From the NCBI GenBank assembly GCA_964444685.1, contig CAYUIG010000070.1, forward strand, positions 1 through 13,807: DNA of 13,807 bases, in the 5' to 3' direction. The position numbers and the translations under genes were made by a program. Shown here in pieces: positions 5,583 to 11,909 of this stretch (the stretch's first letter is position 1; each line of letters opens with the position of its first letter). The notes below the pieces were generated by a model. It did no database searches. It saw nothing but the letters and a program-made list of their open reading frames with translations, and was not told where the DNA came from. The stretch comes from CAYUIG01 sp964444685 (lineage in GTDB: Bacteria > Gemmatimonadota > Gemmatimonadetes > Longimicrobiales > RSA9).

Positions 5583-7517
5583 TCAGAGTTCGACCTGGGC
5601 GCCCAGCTCGACCACGCGGTTGGGCGGCAGGCCGAAGTACGCGGCGGCGTCCGTTGCGTTGCGGGACAGCACCCGGAAGAGTGCCAGCTTCCAGCGCGGC
5701 AAGCCGTCGCGGGCGGGGCGGCCGACAATGGATTCGCGGCCGAGGAACCAGGTGGTCTCGAGCGGCTGAAAGCGGCCGGGGTCGATGCGCACGTCCTCGA
5801 GGGCCGCGGGCACGTCGATGGTGTCCATGAAGCCGTAGCGGAGGACCACCTGGTGTATGCCGCTGCCGAGGTCGATAGTCTCGGCGCGTCCGGCGGCCGG
5901 CACGTGCGGTACGTTCTCGGTCAGCACGGACAGGAATACGACACGCTCGTGCAGCACCTTGTTGTGCATCAGGTTGTGCAGCAGCGCGGGCGGCGTGCTG
6001 TCGGGTTGTGCCGACATGTACACGGCCGTGCCGGGCACGCGCGTGTGGGACTCGCTCAGGACATCGCCCACGAAGATATGCGGCGGTATGCCGCGCGCAG
6101 AGAGCCGATCGGCCAGCGCTTCCCTTCCCGCCCGCCACGCGATGAAGATCGCGAACATTCCCGCGCCGACCGCGAGTGGGAACCATCCGCCGCTTGGAAT
6201 CTTGAGCAGGTTCGCACCGAGGAAGGAAAGGTCGATAGTCAGCAACCCTGCTCCGAGGAGCATGACCGCTGCGCGCGGCCACGCCCAGTTCTCGCGCGCA
6301 TAGGCGATGAAGAGAATGGTCGATACCGTCATGGTCGCCGTGACGGCCACGCCGTAGGCGGCCGCCATGTTCGCGGATGATCCGAAGCCGAGCACGAGTG
6401 CAATGCACGCGATCATCAGCGTCCAGTTCACGGTCGGTACGTAGATCTGCCCGATCTGCGTCGGCGACGTGTGCAGGACGGTCGTGCGCGGCAGATAGCC
6501 GAGCTGCACGGCCTGACGCGTGAGGGAAAATGCGCCCGAGACGAGTGCCTGCGATGCGATCGCGGTTGCGGCGGTGGCGAGGAGAATGAGCGGATACAGC
6601 GCGAACGATGGCACCATGCGGAAGAACGGATTCACGACCGCCGCGGGGTGCGCGAGGATGAGCGCACCCTGCCCGAAGTAGTTGAGCAGCAGTGCGGGCA
6701 GCACGAGGCCGAACCACGCCATGCGCAGTGGCCGCCTTCCGAAGTGGCCGAGATCCGCGTACAGCGCCTCACCGCCGGTGACGACGAGCACGACGGAACC
6801 CAGGACGAGAAAGCCTCGGGCGCCGTGCTCCGTGAAGAAGCGGATCGCGTACAGCGGGCTCGCGGCGGCGAGCACCGCCGGTTCATCCGCGATGTGCCAG
6901 AGCCCCAGAGCGGCCAGCACGGCGAACCACACGAGCATCACCGGGCCGAAGACGCTTCCGACGTGCGCCGTGCCGCGGGACTGGAAAGCGAACAGCGCGA
7001 TGAGGATCGCGATGGCGAGCGGGATGACGAACGGCTCGAAGCGCGGCGTCGCGAGCGTCAGGCCTTCGACGGCGGAGAGCGCCGAAATGGCCGGCGTGAT
7101 CATGCCGTCGCCGTAGAGCAGCCCCGTGGCGAAAAGCCCGATCAGGATCAGTCCTCTGCGCCGCGTCGCGCGCTTGCGCATGATCAGCGACGTCAGTGCC
7201 AGTACACCGCCCTCTCCTTCGTTGTCGGCACGGAGGACGAGGACGAGGTACTTCAGCGAGATGATCAGTATGAGCGACCAGAACACGAGCGAGAGGACGC
7301 CGAGTACGGCCGCGCGGCCAAGGGCGACGCCGTGGTCGGGTCGGAGCGACTCCCGGAGTGCGTACAGCGGACTCGTGCCGATGTCGCCGTACGCGATGCC
7401 GATCGCGGCGAGAACCAGGGGTGGGAGGGAGATGAACCCGGCGGTTCGAGGCGACGGTCGGCCCGGCCCGGACACCGGCCGCGTCGGCCGATCACCCCCG
7501 GTCCGTCTGCTGCTCAC
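5583..7517 (-). CDS. kup: KUP-family potassium uptake transporter
   Basis: This 644-residue inner-membrane protein takes up potassium, in the known family by proton symport. The KUP signatures are all present: AYGDIGTSPLYA (42-53), LRADNEGEGG (95-104), YGDGMITPAISALSAVEG (135-152), DLGHFGRRP and NYFGQGAL. About twelve helices are followed by a soluble C-terminal domain of about 180 residues beginning near PGTAVYMS. Length is normal for the family. The chosen start is GTG at 7517, with a poor ribosome site. A second in-frame GTG at residue 15 would remove only part of the basic, Pro-rich N-terminus. It follows the sensor kinase gene by 74 bases on the same strand. No c-di-AMP riboswitch-like sequence is visible in the gap, so co-transcription from the kinase is possible. 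Confidence 0.96.
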   Translation of the reverse strand: MSSRRTGGDRPTRPVSGPGRPSPRTAGFISLPPLVLAAIGIAYGDIGTSPLYALRESLRPDHGVALGRAAVLGVLSLVFWSLILIISLKYLVLVLRADNEGEGGVLALTSLIMRKRATRRRGLILIGLFATGLLYGDGMITPAISALSAVEGLTLATPRFEPFVIPLAIAILIALFAFQSRGTAHVGSVFGPVMLVWFAVLAALGLWHIADEPAVLAAASPLYAIRFFTEHGARGFLVLGSVVLVVTGGEALYADLGHFGRRPLRMAWFGLVLPALLLNYFGQGALILAHPAAVVNPFFRMVPSFALYPLILLATAATAIASQALVSGAFSLTRQAVQLGYLPRTTVLHTSPTQIGQIYVPTVNWTLMIACIALVLGFGSSANMAAAYGVAVTATMTVSTILFIAYARENWAWPRAAVMLLGAGLLTIDLSFLGANLLKIPSGGWFPLAVGAGMFAIFIAWRAGREALADRLSARGIPPHIFVGDVLSESHTRVPGTAVYMSAQPDSTPPALLHNLMHNKVLHERVVFLSVLTENVPHVPAAGRAETIDLGSGIHQVVLRYGFMDTIDVPAALEDVRIDPGRFQPLETTWFLGRESIVGRPARDGLPRWKLALFRVLSRNATDAAAYFGLPPNRVVELGAQVEL

Positions 7518-7591
7518 CGTCTATTGCCCGGCGAAATCATGGCGACCGGAAGATGTGGTGCGGCGGCCGGCCGCGCGATAGGGCAGAGCGC

Positions 7592-8854
7592 TCAGATCGG
7601 CAGGGTGAAGTGGAAGATGCCGCCACGGCCGCGCGCGGGTTCGGCCCAGATGCGACCGCCGTGCACTTCCACGATGCCGCGTGCGATCCAGAGGCCGAGT
7701 CCGGAGCCGTCCGTACTTTGCTGGCGCAGCCCGCGCCAGAACGGCTCGAAGAGGTGCGACAGATCCTCATCCCGCACGCCCGGCCCGGAATCGATGACCG
7801 TGAACTGCACGCCCTCAGGGACGCGCTGGACTCTCAGTCGGATCCCGCCCTTCGGAGGCGTGAAGCGGATAGCGTTGGCGAGCAGATTGCCGAGCACCTG
7901 CAGGATACGGCCCCGATCGACGTTGACGGGCGGCAGGGCGTCGTGAAGATCTGGAACGATTTCGATGCCTTTCGTAGCCGCCAGCGTCGCCGCTTCCAAC
8001 AGCGCTTCGCGCGCAAGGACAACAGGATCATGCGGCGCGCGCTCGAGGCTCAGCGTGTCAGCTTCCAACCGCGTAGCGTCGAGCAGGTCGCCGATCAGCC
8101 GGTTCATGCGGTCGGCCGCGACCAGCACACGTTGGAGGAATTCGGCGCGCTTCTCGGACGGAACCGCATCGTGGAGCAGCAGGTCGACCGTGAGATGAAT
8201 CGTGTTCAGCGGATTGCGAAGGTCGTGTGCAACCATGCCGAGCAGTTGGCCGCGCGCCTCGATTTGGCTGCGCGCGTCCCGATAGAGGCGGGCATGCTCG
8301 ATCTCGATGGCCGCGAAACGGACCAGCCGTTCCGCCAGGGTCACGTCCGCCGGGCCGTAATGGCGGCGTGACGATACGAACAGGATCACGCCCAGCGTTT
8401 GATCTTCGGTGCGGAGCGGAACCGCCATCACGGAGCGAGGCGCCAGACGCTCGAGCAGCCACCGATGCTCGTCGCTCTGCGATGTCTGATCGAGGAGCTC
8501 GGGCGTCACCGCCGGCACCAGCACGGTGCGGCCGCTCTGCAGGGCCTCGCGAGATATGTGCGGGCGGTTTCGGTCGAGCGGGAATGAAAGCAGCTCACGC
8601 GCTAGCGGCGCGAGCGCCGGGTCGGCGTGCGCAACCGCGCAGCGCTCGACTCGCCCGGATTCCACGAGGTCGATCACACAGAAATCGGCTATCGAGTGCA
8701 CCGCCAACTCCGCCGCGGCGTGCACCGTCTCGCCGTAGTCGAGGCTCGCCGACACCAGCTCCGTGGCGCGCGCCAGATACTGCGCGGTCCTGTCGATCGA
8801 TTCTGGAACTGCCGTTAGCGCTTCCGACGCGAACCGCTGGGTATCCGCGTACAT
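7592..8854 (-). CDS. Soluble sensor histidine kinase (GAF-HisKA-HATPase_c)
   Basis: This is a 420-residue cytoplasmic two-component kinase without membrane helices. A GAF-type sensory domain occupies about 40-190 (SVMAVPLRTEDQTLGVILFVS is the typical GAF strand pattern). The dimerisation domain has the phospho-acceptor H210 in MVAHDLRNPLN. The ATPase domain shows an N box (NLLANAIRFTP, 323-333), G1 DSGPGV (355-360), F box PFWRG and G2 GSGLGL (383-388). All catalytic elements are intact. AGGAGG (8861-8866, complement) six bases before the ATG fixes the start. No response regulator is adjacent and there is no receiver domain, so it is an orphan locally. kup follows 74 bases downstream, but a functional link is only inferred. 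Confidence 0.95.
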   Translation of the reverse strand: MYADTQRFASEALTAVPESIDRTAQYLARATELVSASLDYGETVHAAAELAVHSIADFCVIDLVESGRVERCAVAHADPALAPLARELLSFPLDRNRPHISREALQSGRTVLVPAVTPELLDQTSQSDEHRWLLERLAPRSVMAVPLRTEDQTLGVILFVSSRRHYGPADVTLAERLVRFAAIEIEHARLYRDARSQIEARGQLLGMVAHDLRNPLNTIHLTVDLLLHDAVPSEKRAEFLQRVLVAADRMNRLIGDLLDATRLEADTLSLERAPHDPVVLAREALLEAATLAATKGIEIVPDLHDALPPVNVDRGRILQVLGNLLANAIRFTPPKGGIRLRVQRVPEGVQFTVIDSGPGVRDEDLSHLFEPFWRGLRQQSTDGSGLGLWIARGIVEVHGGRIWAEPARGRGGIFHFTLPI

Positions 8855-8859
8855 GAGGC

Positions 8860-8899
8860 GCCTCCTGTTGCGGGGACGGCGATCGCGAGCCCAGGAGGC
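8860..8899 (-). promoter_or_regulatory. Possible ribosome-site-sequestering hairpin in the kinase leader
   Basis: Minus-strand GCCTCCTG (8892-8899) is perfectly complementary to CAGGAGGC (8860-8867), which contains the whole Shine-Dalgarno of the kinase gene. The loop would be 24 bases. Both arms would lie in the transcript if the candidate promoter upstream is used. No ligand or protein partner is suggested. Confidence 0.35.
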
Positions 8900-8915
8900 C
8901 TCCGACTGGTAACAA

Positions 8916-8944
8916 AGAGTATGCGTCGAGGCGGGCGGCTACAA
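8916..8944 (-). promoter_or_regulatory. Candidate promoter of the sensor kinase gene
   Basis: TTGTAG (8939-8944) and TACTCT (8916-8921) on the minus strand are separated by 17 bases. Both hexamers keep only the strongest consensus positions. This is the best pair seen in the roughly 300-base gap between the kinase gene and ssrA. Confidence 0.3.
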
Positions 8945-8949
8945 GACTA

Positions 8950-8977
8950 GAGTTCCCCACGAGCGGTGGGAGAACTC
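8950..8977. repeat. Inverted repeat upstream of the kinase promoter
   Basis: GAGTTC and GAACTC form the outer arms and CCCAC and GTGGG the inner arms. The loop is five bases and one A is bulged (11 pairs). A further CCCCAC (8977-8982) and GGGG (8988-8991) follow closely. It lies just upstream of the candidate -35, as expected for an activator or repressor site. The remainder of the gap (8983-9116) shows nothing else I can support. Confidence 0.4.
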
Positions 8978-9116
8978 CCCACACCACGGGGGCGCAGACC
9001 CTCCATCAGAACTTAGGGCAACTGCCAGGATCGGTATGATCGCCCGACGCAGATCCGTTCGACCCGGTGGACCAGACCTGGGCGGGGCGCCAGTTCGTCG
9101 GCAATCACCGTGAAAG

Positions 9117-9153
9117 AAAAACCGCCCGGAGCTTCGAGCAAGCCCAGGCGGTT
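9117..9153 (-). terminator. Intrinsic terminator of ssrA
   Basis: On the minus strand AACCGCC (9147-9153) pairs with GGCGGTT (9120-9126). An inner GGGCTT/AAGCTCC stem has one bulged base, and TTTTT follows at 9117-9121. It begins four bases after the mature tmRNA 3' end. Confidence 0.85.
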
Positions 9154-9156
9154 CAG

Positions 9157-9514
9157 TGGAGCCGGCGGGAGTCGAACCCGCGTCCGCGAATGGATCCGTA
9201 AGCGCGTCTACGTGCGTAGCCCCAGCCTTTCGTTCTCGTCCGGTCGTTGGCGGTGGGACGGCCTCGCCCGGACCAGCCTCGTAGTTCTCACCCGCCACCG
9301 CCGAGGCATCGGCAGCAGGCCAGCCCGACTCGTCGACGCTTCCGGGCCCACCTCGGGCGGGTAGATCCGGAAACGGGTTGCGTAAGGTTTAGTTACGCAG
9401 CCAGCGCCATGTTGGAGTTGGCACTTGTGTGTCTTTCCCGCTTTGGTAACGGGGGCACGGGTCCCCGGCACGCGGCACCGACTTCACCAGACACGTCGAA
9501 TCCATGTCGGCCCC
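9157..9514 (-). ncRNA. ssrA: Transfer-messenger RNA (tmRNA, one-piece)
   Basis: tmRNA rescues stalled ribosomes together with SmpB and tags the truncated protein for proteolysis. The 5' end GGGGCCG (9508-9514) pairs with CGGCTCC near the 3' end, giving a seven-pair acceptor stem with one G-U. The T arm GCGGGTTCGACTCCCGC is intact. The 5' tRNA-like part carries the typical ATGGATTCGACG sequence. The tag frame 9393-9422 starts with resume codon GCC and reads ANSNMALAA before TAA, ending in the ALAA degron recognised by ClpXP. The CCA end is not encoded: after discriminator A the DNA reads CTG. Length is about 358 nt, standard for a one-piece molecule; pseudoknot regions were not modelled. Confidence 0.96.
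9393..9422 (-). other. ssrA: tmRNA tag-peptide reading frame
   Basis: The codons GCC AAC TCC AAC ATG GCG CTG GCT GCG, then TAA, encode ANSNMALAA. This compares with the very common ANDNYALAA-like tags. A second in-frame stop does not follow at once. Confidence 0.93.
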
Positions 9515-9523
9515 GACCTGTCA

Positions 9524-9552
9524 AATATCGCGGTGATCGGGGTTTCGGTCAA
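9524..9552 (-). promoter_or_regulatory. ssrA promoter
   Basis: TTGACC (9547-9552) and GATATT (9524-9529) on the minus strand are 17 bases apart. The -10 ends nine bases before the tmRNA 5' end. The -35 matches consensus in five of six positions. Confidence 0.65.
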
Positions 9553-9575
9553 TCGGGCGACCCCGGCTGGGGTGG

Positions 9576-9637
9576 GGCGGGCGACACACGGCGGGCGACT
9601 CGTGGCGGGCGACCTGCGGCGGGCGACCAGGGGCGGG
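9576..9637. repeat. 14-bp tandem repeat, four exact cores plus a partial fifth
   Basis: GGCGGGCGAC recurs at 9576, 9590, 9604 and 9618, each followed by four variable bases, so the period is exactly 14. A degenerate fifth unit (GGCGGG) begins at 9632. The period is not a multiple of three, which argues against coding. It lies just upstream of the ssrA -35. Confidence 0.85.
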
Positions 9638-9695
9638 TTGGCGGCGGGACTGCGACTGCGGGCACAATCGACCTCTCGGGCGATTCCAAGGGCAC

Positions 9696-9836
9696 GGCGG
9701 GCGGTTGTGTTCGCGGGGCGAACACAAGTGACCGCGATCGCGGTGCGGCGAGCGGACGGCGGGCGATTGTGTTCGTTGCGCGAACCGAAGTGCCCAAGCG
9801 TCCCATCAGGGGATCGCGTGTGGGCGTTTGTGTTCG
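9696..9836. repeat. Three spaced TTGTGTTCG elements, about 61-62 bp apart
   Basis: TTGTGTTCG occurs at 9705-9713, 9767-9775 and 9828-9836. The first two are preceded by GGCGGGCG plus one base, the third by TGTGGGCG plus T. After the first two copies GCGAAC, two variable bases and AAGTG follow, so a longer degenerate unit of about 61 bp seems to be repeated. No gene is seen in this stretch on either strand. Confidence 0.75.
9705..9727. repeat. Perfect 10-bp-arm hairpin within the repeat island
   Basis: TTGTGTTCGC (9705-9714) and GCGAACACAA (9718-9727) are exact reverse complements around a GGG loop. The second copy (9767-9789) forms the same structure imperfectly. No T-run follows on either strand, so it is not an obvious intrinsic terminator. 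It may be a protein site or rho-assisted end for the lytTR operon. Confidence 0.65.
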
Positions 9837-9877
9837 GCGGGTCCGCGCAATCTACCGGCGGGTCCGCGCAATCTACC
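9836..9877. repeat. Perfect 21-bp direct tandem duplication
   Basis: The unit beginning GGCGGGTCCG and ending ATCTACC occurs at 9836-9856 and again without change at 9857-9877. It ends about 20 bases from the stop of the response regulator gene. Exact identity suggests a recent slippage event or selection. Confidence 0.9.
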
Positions 9878-9897
9878 GAAATCGCGTCGTGATGCCT

Positions 9898-10665
9898 TCA
9901 CGCCCGGCCGCCCAGGGCACGCTCGACGCGCTCGCGGCGGGCGCGGCTGACGGGAACGGTCGCGCCGGTCGTGAGGACGAGGACGTGGTTGCGGCGGATG
10001 TCGAGTCGCAGTTCGCGCACACGTCGCAGATTGACGATGGCGGAGCGGTGGACGCGCAGGAAGACGTTGGGATCGAGGCGTCGCTCGAGTTCGTTCAACG
10101 ATTCGGAAACCAGATGCGTCTCGGGGCCAACGTGGAGGCGGGCGTAGTAGTCGGCGGCTTCGATCCACTCGATGTCCGCCGTCGTCACGACGAGGGCGCG
10201 GTCTGCTCCGCGCACGAGGATGCGCTCGAGCGGCGCAGCCGCATGCGAAAGCAGCGCCTCGAGGCGGCGGGCGAGGTCCCCTTCACTGCGCCGGCGCAGC
10301 TCGCGTTTCGCCCGCGCGAGCACCACACGGAAGCGGTCGTCGTCGAAGGGCTTGAGCAGGTAGTCGAGCGCCTGCACATCGAACGCGCGCAACGCGTATT
10401 CGTCATACGCCGTGACGAACACCACGGCCGGCACGGCATCGGTGCCGACCGCGGCCAGCACGTCGAAGCCATTCATCTCCGGCATCTGCACGTCGAGCAG
10501 CAGCAGGTCCGGGCGCAGGTCGCGGATCAGCCGCACCGCCTCCCGGCCGTTCCCTGCCTCGCCGATCACTTCCACCTCGGGATCCTGAGCAAGGAGGCGC
10601 CGCAAACCGCGCCGTGCGACCGGCTCGTCGTCGACAATGAGCGTGCGCAGGATCACGTGTGCCAC
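9898..10665 (-). CDS. LytTR-family response regulator
   Basis: This is a two-domain regulator of 255 residues. The receiver domain (about 5-120) has the acidic pair D12/D13, phospho-acceptor D58 in LLLLDVQMPEMNG, T85 and K105 in LLKPF. The C-terminal LytTR DNA-binding domain (about 148-252) shows WIEAADYYARLHV, SLNELERRL and FLRVHRSAIVNL. GTG at 10665 is chosen because GGAG lies five bases before it. GTG at 10656, which makes a GTGA overlap with the kinase stop, is the alternative. The gene overlaps the end of the LytS-type kinase, so the two form a cognate pair translated together. It presumably acts on LytTR sites in target promoters. The target genes are not identifiable, though the divergent gene at 11910 is a natural candidate. 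Confidence 0.95.
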   Translation of the reverse strand: MAHVILRTLIVDDEPVARRGLRRLLAQDPEVEVIGEAGNGREAVRLIRDLRPDLLLLDVQMPEMNGFDVLAAVGTDAVPAVVFVTAYDEYALRAFDVQALDYLLKPFDDDRFRVVLARAKRELRRRSEGDLARRLEALLSHAAAPLERILVRGADRALVVTTADIEWIEAADYYARLHVGPETHLVSESLNELERRLDPNVFLRVHRSAIVNLRRVRELRLDIRRNHVLVLTTGATVPVSRARRERVERALGGRA

Positions 10666-11711
10666 GGCAGCTCCACGGTCACGAGAATGCCATCCCCCTG
10701 ATTCACGATGCAAAGCGATGCGGCCTGGCCATACAGGTGCTCCAGACGCGCGACCGTGTTGCGCAATCCGATACCCTGCGCCGCAGACACCTCGAATCCC
10801 GACGGGAGTGGCACACCGTCGTTGAACAGTTCGATGCGCAGGACATCGCCATCACGGCGGGCACGCAGTGAGACGCGCGACGCATCCGCGCGCCGTGCGA
10901 TGCCGTGGCGAATCGCGTTCTCGACGAGCGGCTGGAGCAGGAGGTTCGGCACCAACGCGTCCTGGAGCGTAGTGGGCACGTCAATGGACGTACGAAGCCG
11001 ATCACCGAAACGCGCGCCCTCGATCTCGAGATACCTGCCAACGTACTCGAGCTCGCTCGCGAGCGGCACCTCCGGCACCGATCGGCGGTCGAGCATGTGG
11101 CGCAGCAGCTCGGACACGCGCGCGAGCAGTCGCACGGACAGCTCCGTGTTCCCCTCACGTACGTGCATCGAGACGGTGTTCAGCGTGTTGAACAGGAAGT
11201 GCGGATCGAGCTGCATGCGCAGCGCGTTGAGCCGCGCTTCGCTGAGCTGCGCCTCGAGACGTGCCGCCGCAACGTCGCGCTCCTGGAGCCGCTGCTGATA
11301 CGCCAGCACGAAGCCGACACTGGCGAGCGCGGCGTAGAAGATGAGTCCGAGTGGCAGCCACACGATGGCGGCCTCGAGCAGCATGGGACCGATCGCGGTG
11401 CCGGCCGGGACGAGACCGAGCGCAAGCGAGATCGAAGCATTGAACACACCGTAGAGCGCACCGATGCCGGCGCCGCTCGCGAGATGCACAAGCGCGTCGC
11501 GGCGGCGCCGGCCGGGCTCCAGCGGGAAGCGCCGAGCCTGCGCGAGGATGAACGGCGTGATCACTGCCCAGATCAGCCACGGCAGCGACTCCGTGACGAT
11601 CGTGCGCGTCACGTCCTCGCCCGCTCGCAGCGCGGGCACGGTGAACAGCAGCGCGGGCATGCTCCAGAACGCGAACGCGATCGCCCACTGCCGCTTCAGG
11701 CTTGCCTGCAT
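10653..11711 (-). CDS. LytS-type membrane sensor histidine kinase (His_kinase family)
   Basis: This kinase has 352 residues. About four hydrophobic segments (10-27, 45-58, 76-100, 112-137) form the membrane sensor. A coiled region near 140-165 leads to the His_kinase motif LDPHFLFNTLNTVS with phospho-acceptor H171. The ATPase domain has LLLQPLVENAIRHGI (N box, about 257-271), the FNDGV G1-like motif and GIGLRN. No extracytoplasmic ligand domain is present, so the signal is probably sensed within the membrane. The ATG at 11711 is preferred; a TTG three codons upstream (11720) is possible and ribosome sites are weak for both. It overlaps the start of its LytTR regulator and diverges from the exported protein at 11910. 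Confidence 0.93.
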   Translation of the reverse strand: MQASLKRQWAIAFAFWSMPALLFTVPALRAGEDVTRTIVTESLPWLIWAVITPFILAQARRFPLEPGRRRRDALVHLASGAGIGALYGVFNASISLALGLVPAGTAIGPMLLEAAIVWLPLGLIFYAALASVGFVLAYQQRLQERDVAAARLEAQLSEARLNALRMQLDPHFLFNTLNTVSMHVREGNTELSVRLLARVSELLRHMLDRRSVPEVPLASELEYVGRYLEIEGARFGDRLRTSIDVPTTLQDALVPNLLLQPLVENAIRHGIARRADASRVSLRARRDGDVLRIELFNDGVPLPSGFEVSAAQGIGLRNTVARLEHLYGQAASLCIVNQGDGILVTVELPWHT

Positions 11712-11807
11712 GGCCGCCAATAAGGACCGGCGACGACGCGCTCCGCAAGCGCCCCGCGCTCGGCCGACACCGCGTTCGTCGCGACGCGTGCGCCATTCGC
11801 CGGCGCC

Positions 11808-11820
11808 GTGAACCGTTCAC
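11808..11820. promoter_or_regulatory. Perfect 13-bp inverted repeat between divergent genes (candidate LytTR site)
   Basis: GTGAAC, one central C, then GTTCAC. It lies in the roughly 200-base gap between the lytS-type gene and the divergent DUF3108-like gene. ACCGTTCAC within it agrees with the reported LytTR 9-mer pattern at eight of nine positions. LytTR sites are usually paired direct repeats, and a second copy was not found, so assignment is tentative. Confidence 0.3.
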
Positions 11821-11909
11821 CGCCGGAAGTCGCACGCTCACGGAGCCAGTCTTCGGCATCCACCAGCCAGCGGCCATCGTGAAGGGCCAACTCAACCCGC
11901 GAGGCCGAC

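Noticed and set aside
4972..6717. Minus-strand open frame of 581 codons read as one protein
   Set aside because: Only the last 173 codons make a sensible membrane protein with its own ribosome site. The rest is an off-frame reading of kup.
6471..7946. Plus-strand open frame of 491 codons across kup and the kinase gene
   Set aside because: Antisense to two well-recognised genes and low-complexity charged composition; no domain seen.
8855..8864. GAGGCGCCTC perfect palindrome at the kinase start
   Set aside because: It consists mostly of the Shine-Dalgarno and its accidental complement, and no loop-forming hairpin is possible. The longer-range pairing with 8892-8899 is the more meaningful structure.
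8939..9364. Small proteins on either strand over the tmRNA
   Set aside because: The stretch is accounted for by tmRNA structure and its terminator; the frames are incidental.
9576..9877. CRISPR array
   Set aside because: Repeats are of three different kinds with periods of 14, 21 and about 61. There are no uniform repeat and spacer lengths and no cas genes.
9247..10701. Plus-strand open frame of 484 codons from the tmRNA through the repeat island into the regulator gene
   Set aside because: It crosses an RNA gene, non-triplet repeats and an antisense coding gene. Its composition is repeat-driven Gly/Arg/Ala.
9898..10713. Longer form of the response regulator starting at 10713
   Set aside because: The extra residues (MHRESGGWHSRDRG) are the off-frame reading of the kinase end. 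Receiver domains start just before the RTLIVDDEP strand, and GTG at 10665 has a better ribosome site.
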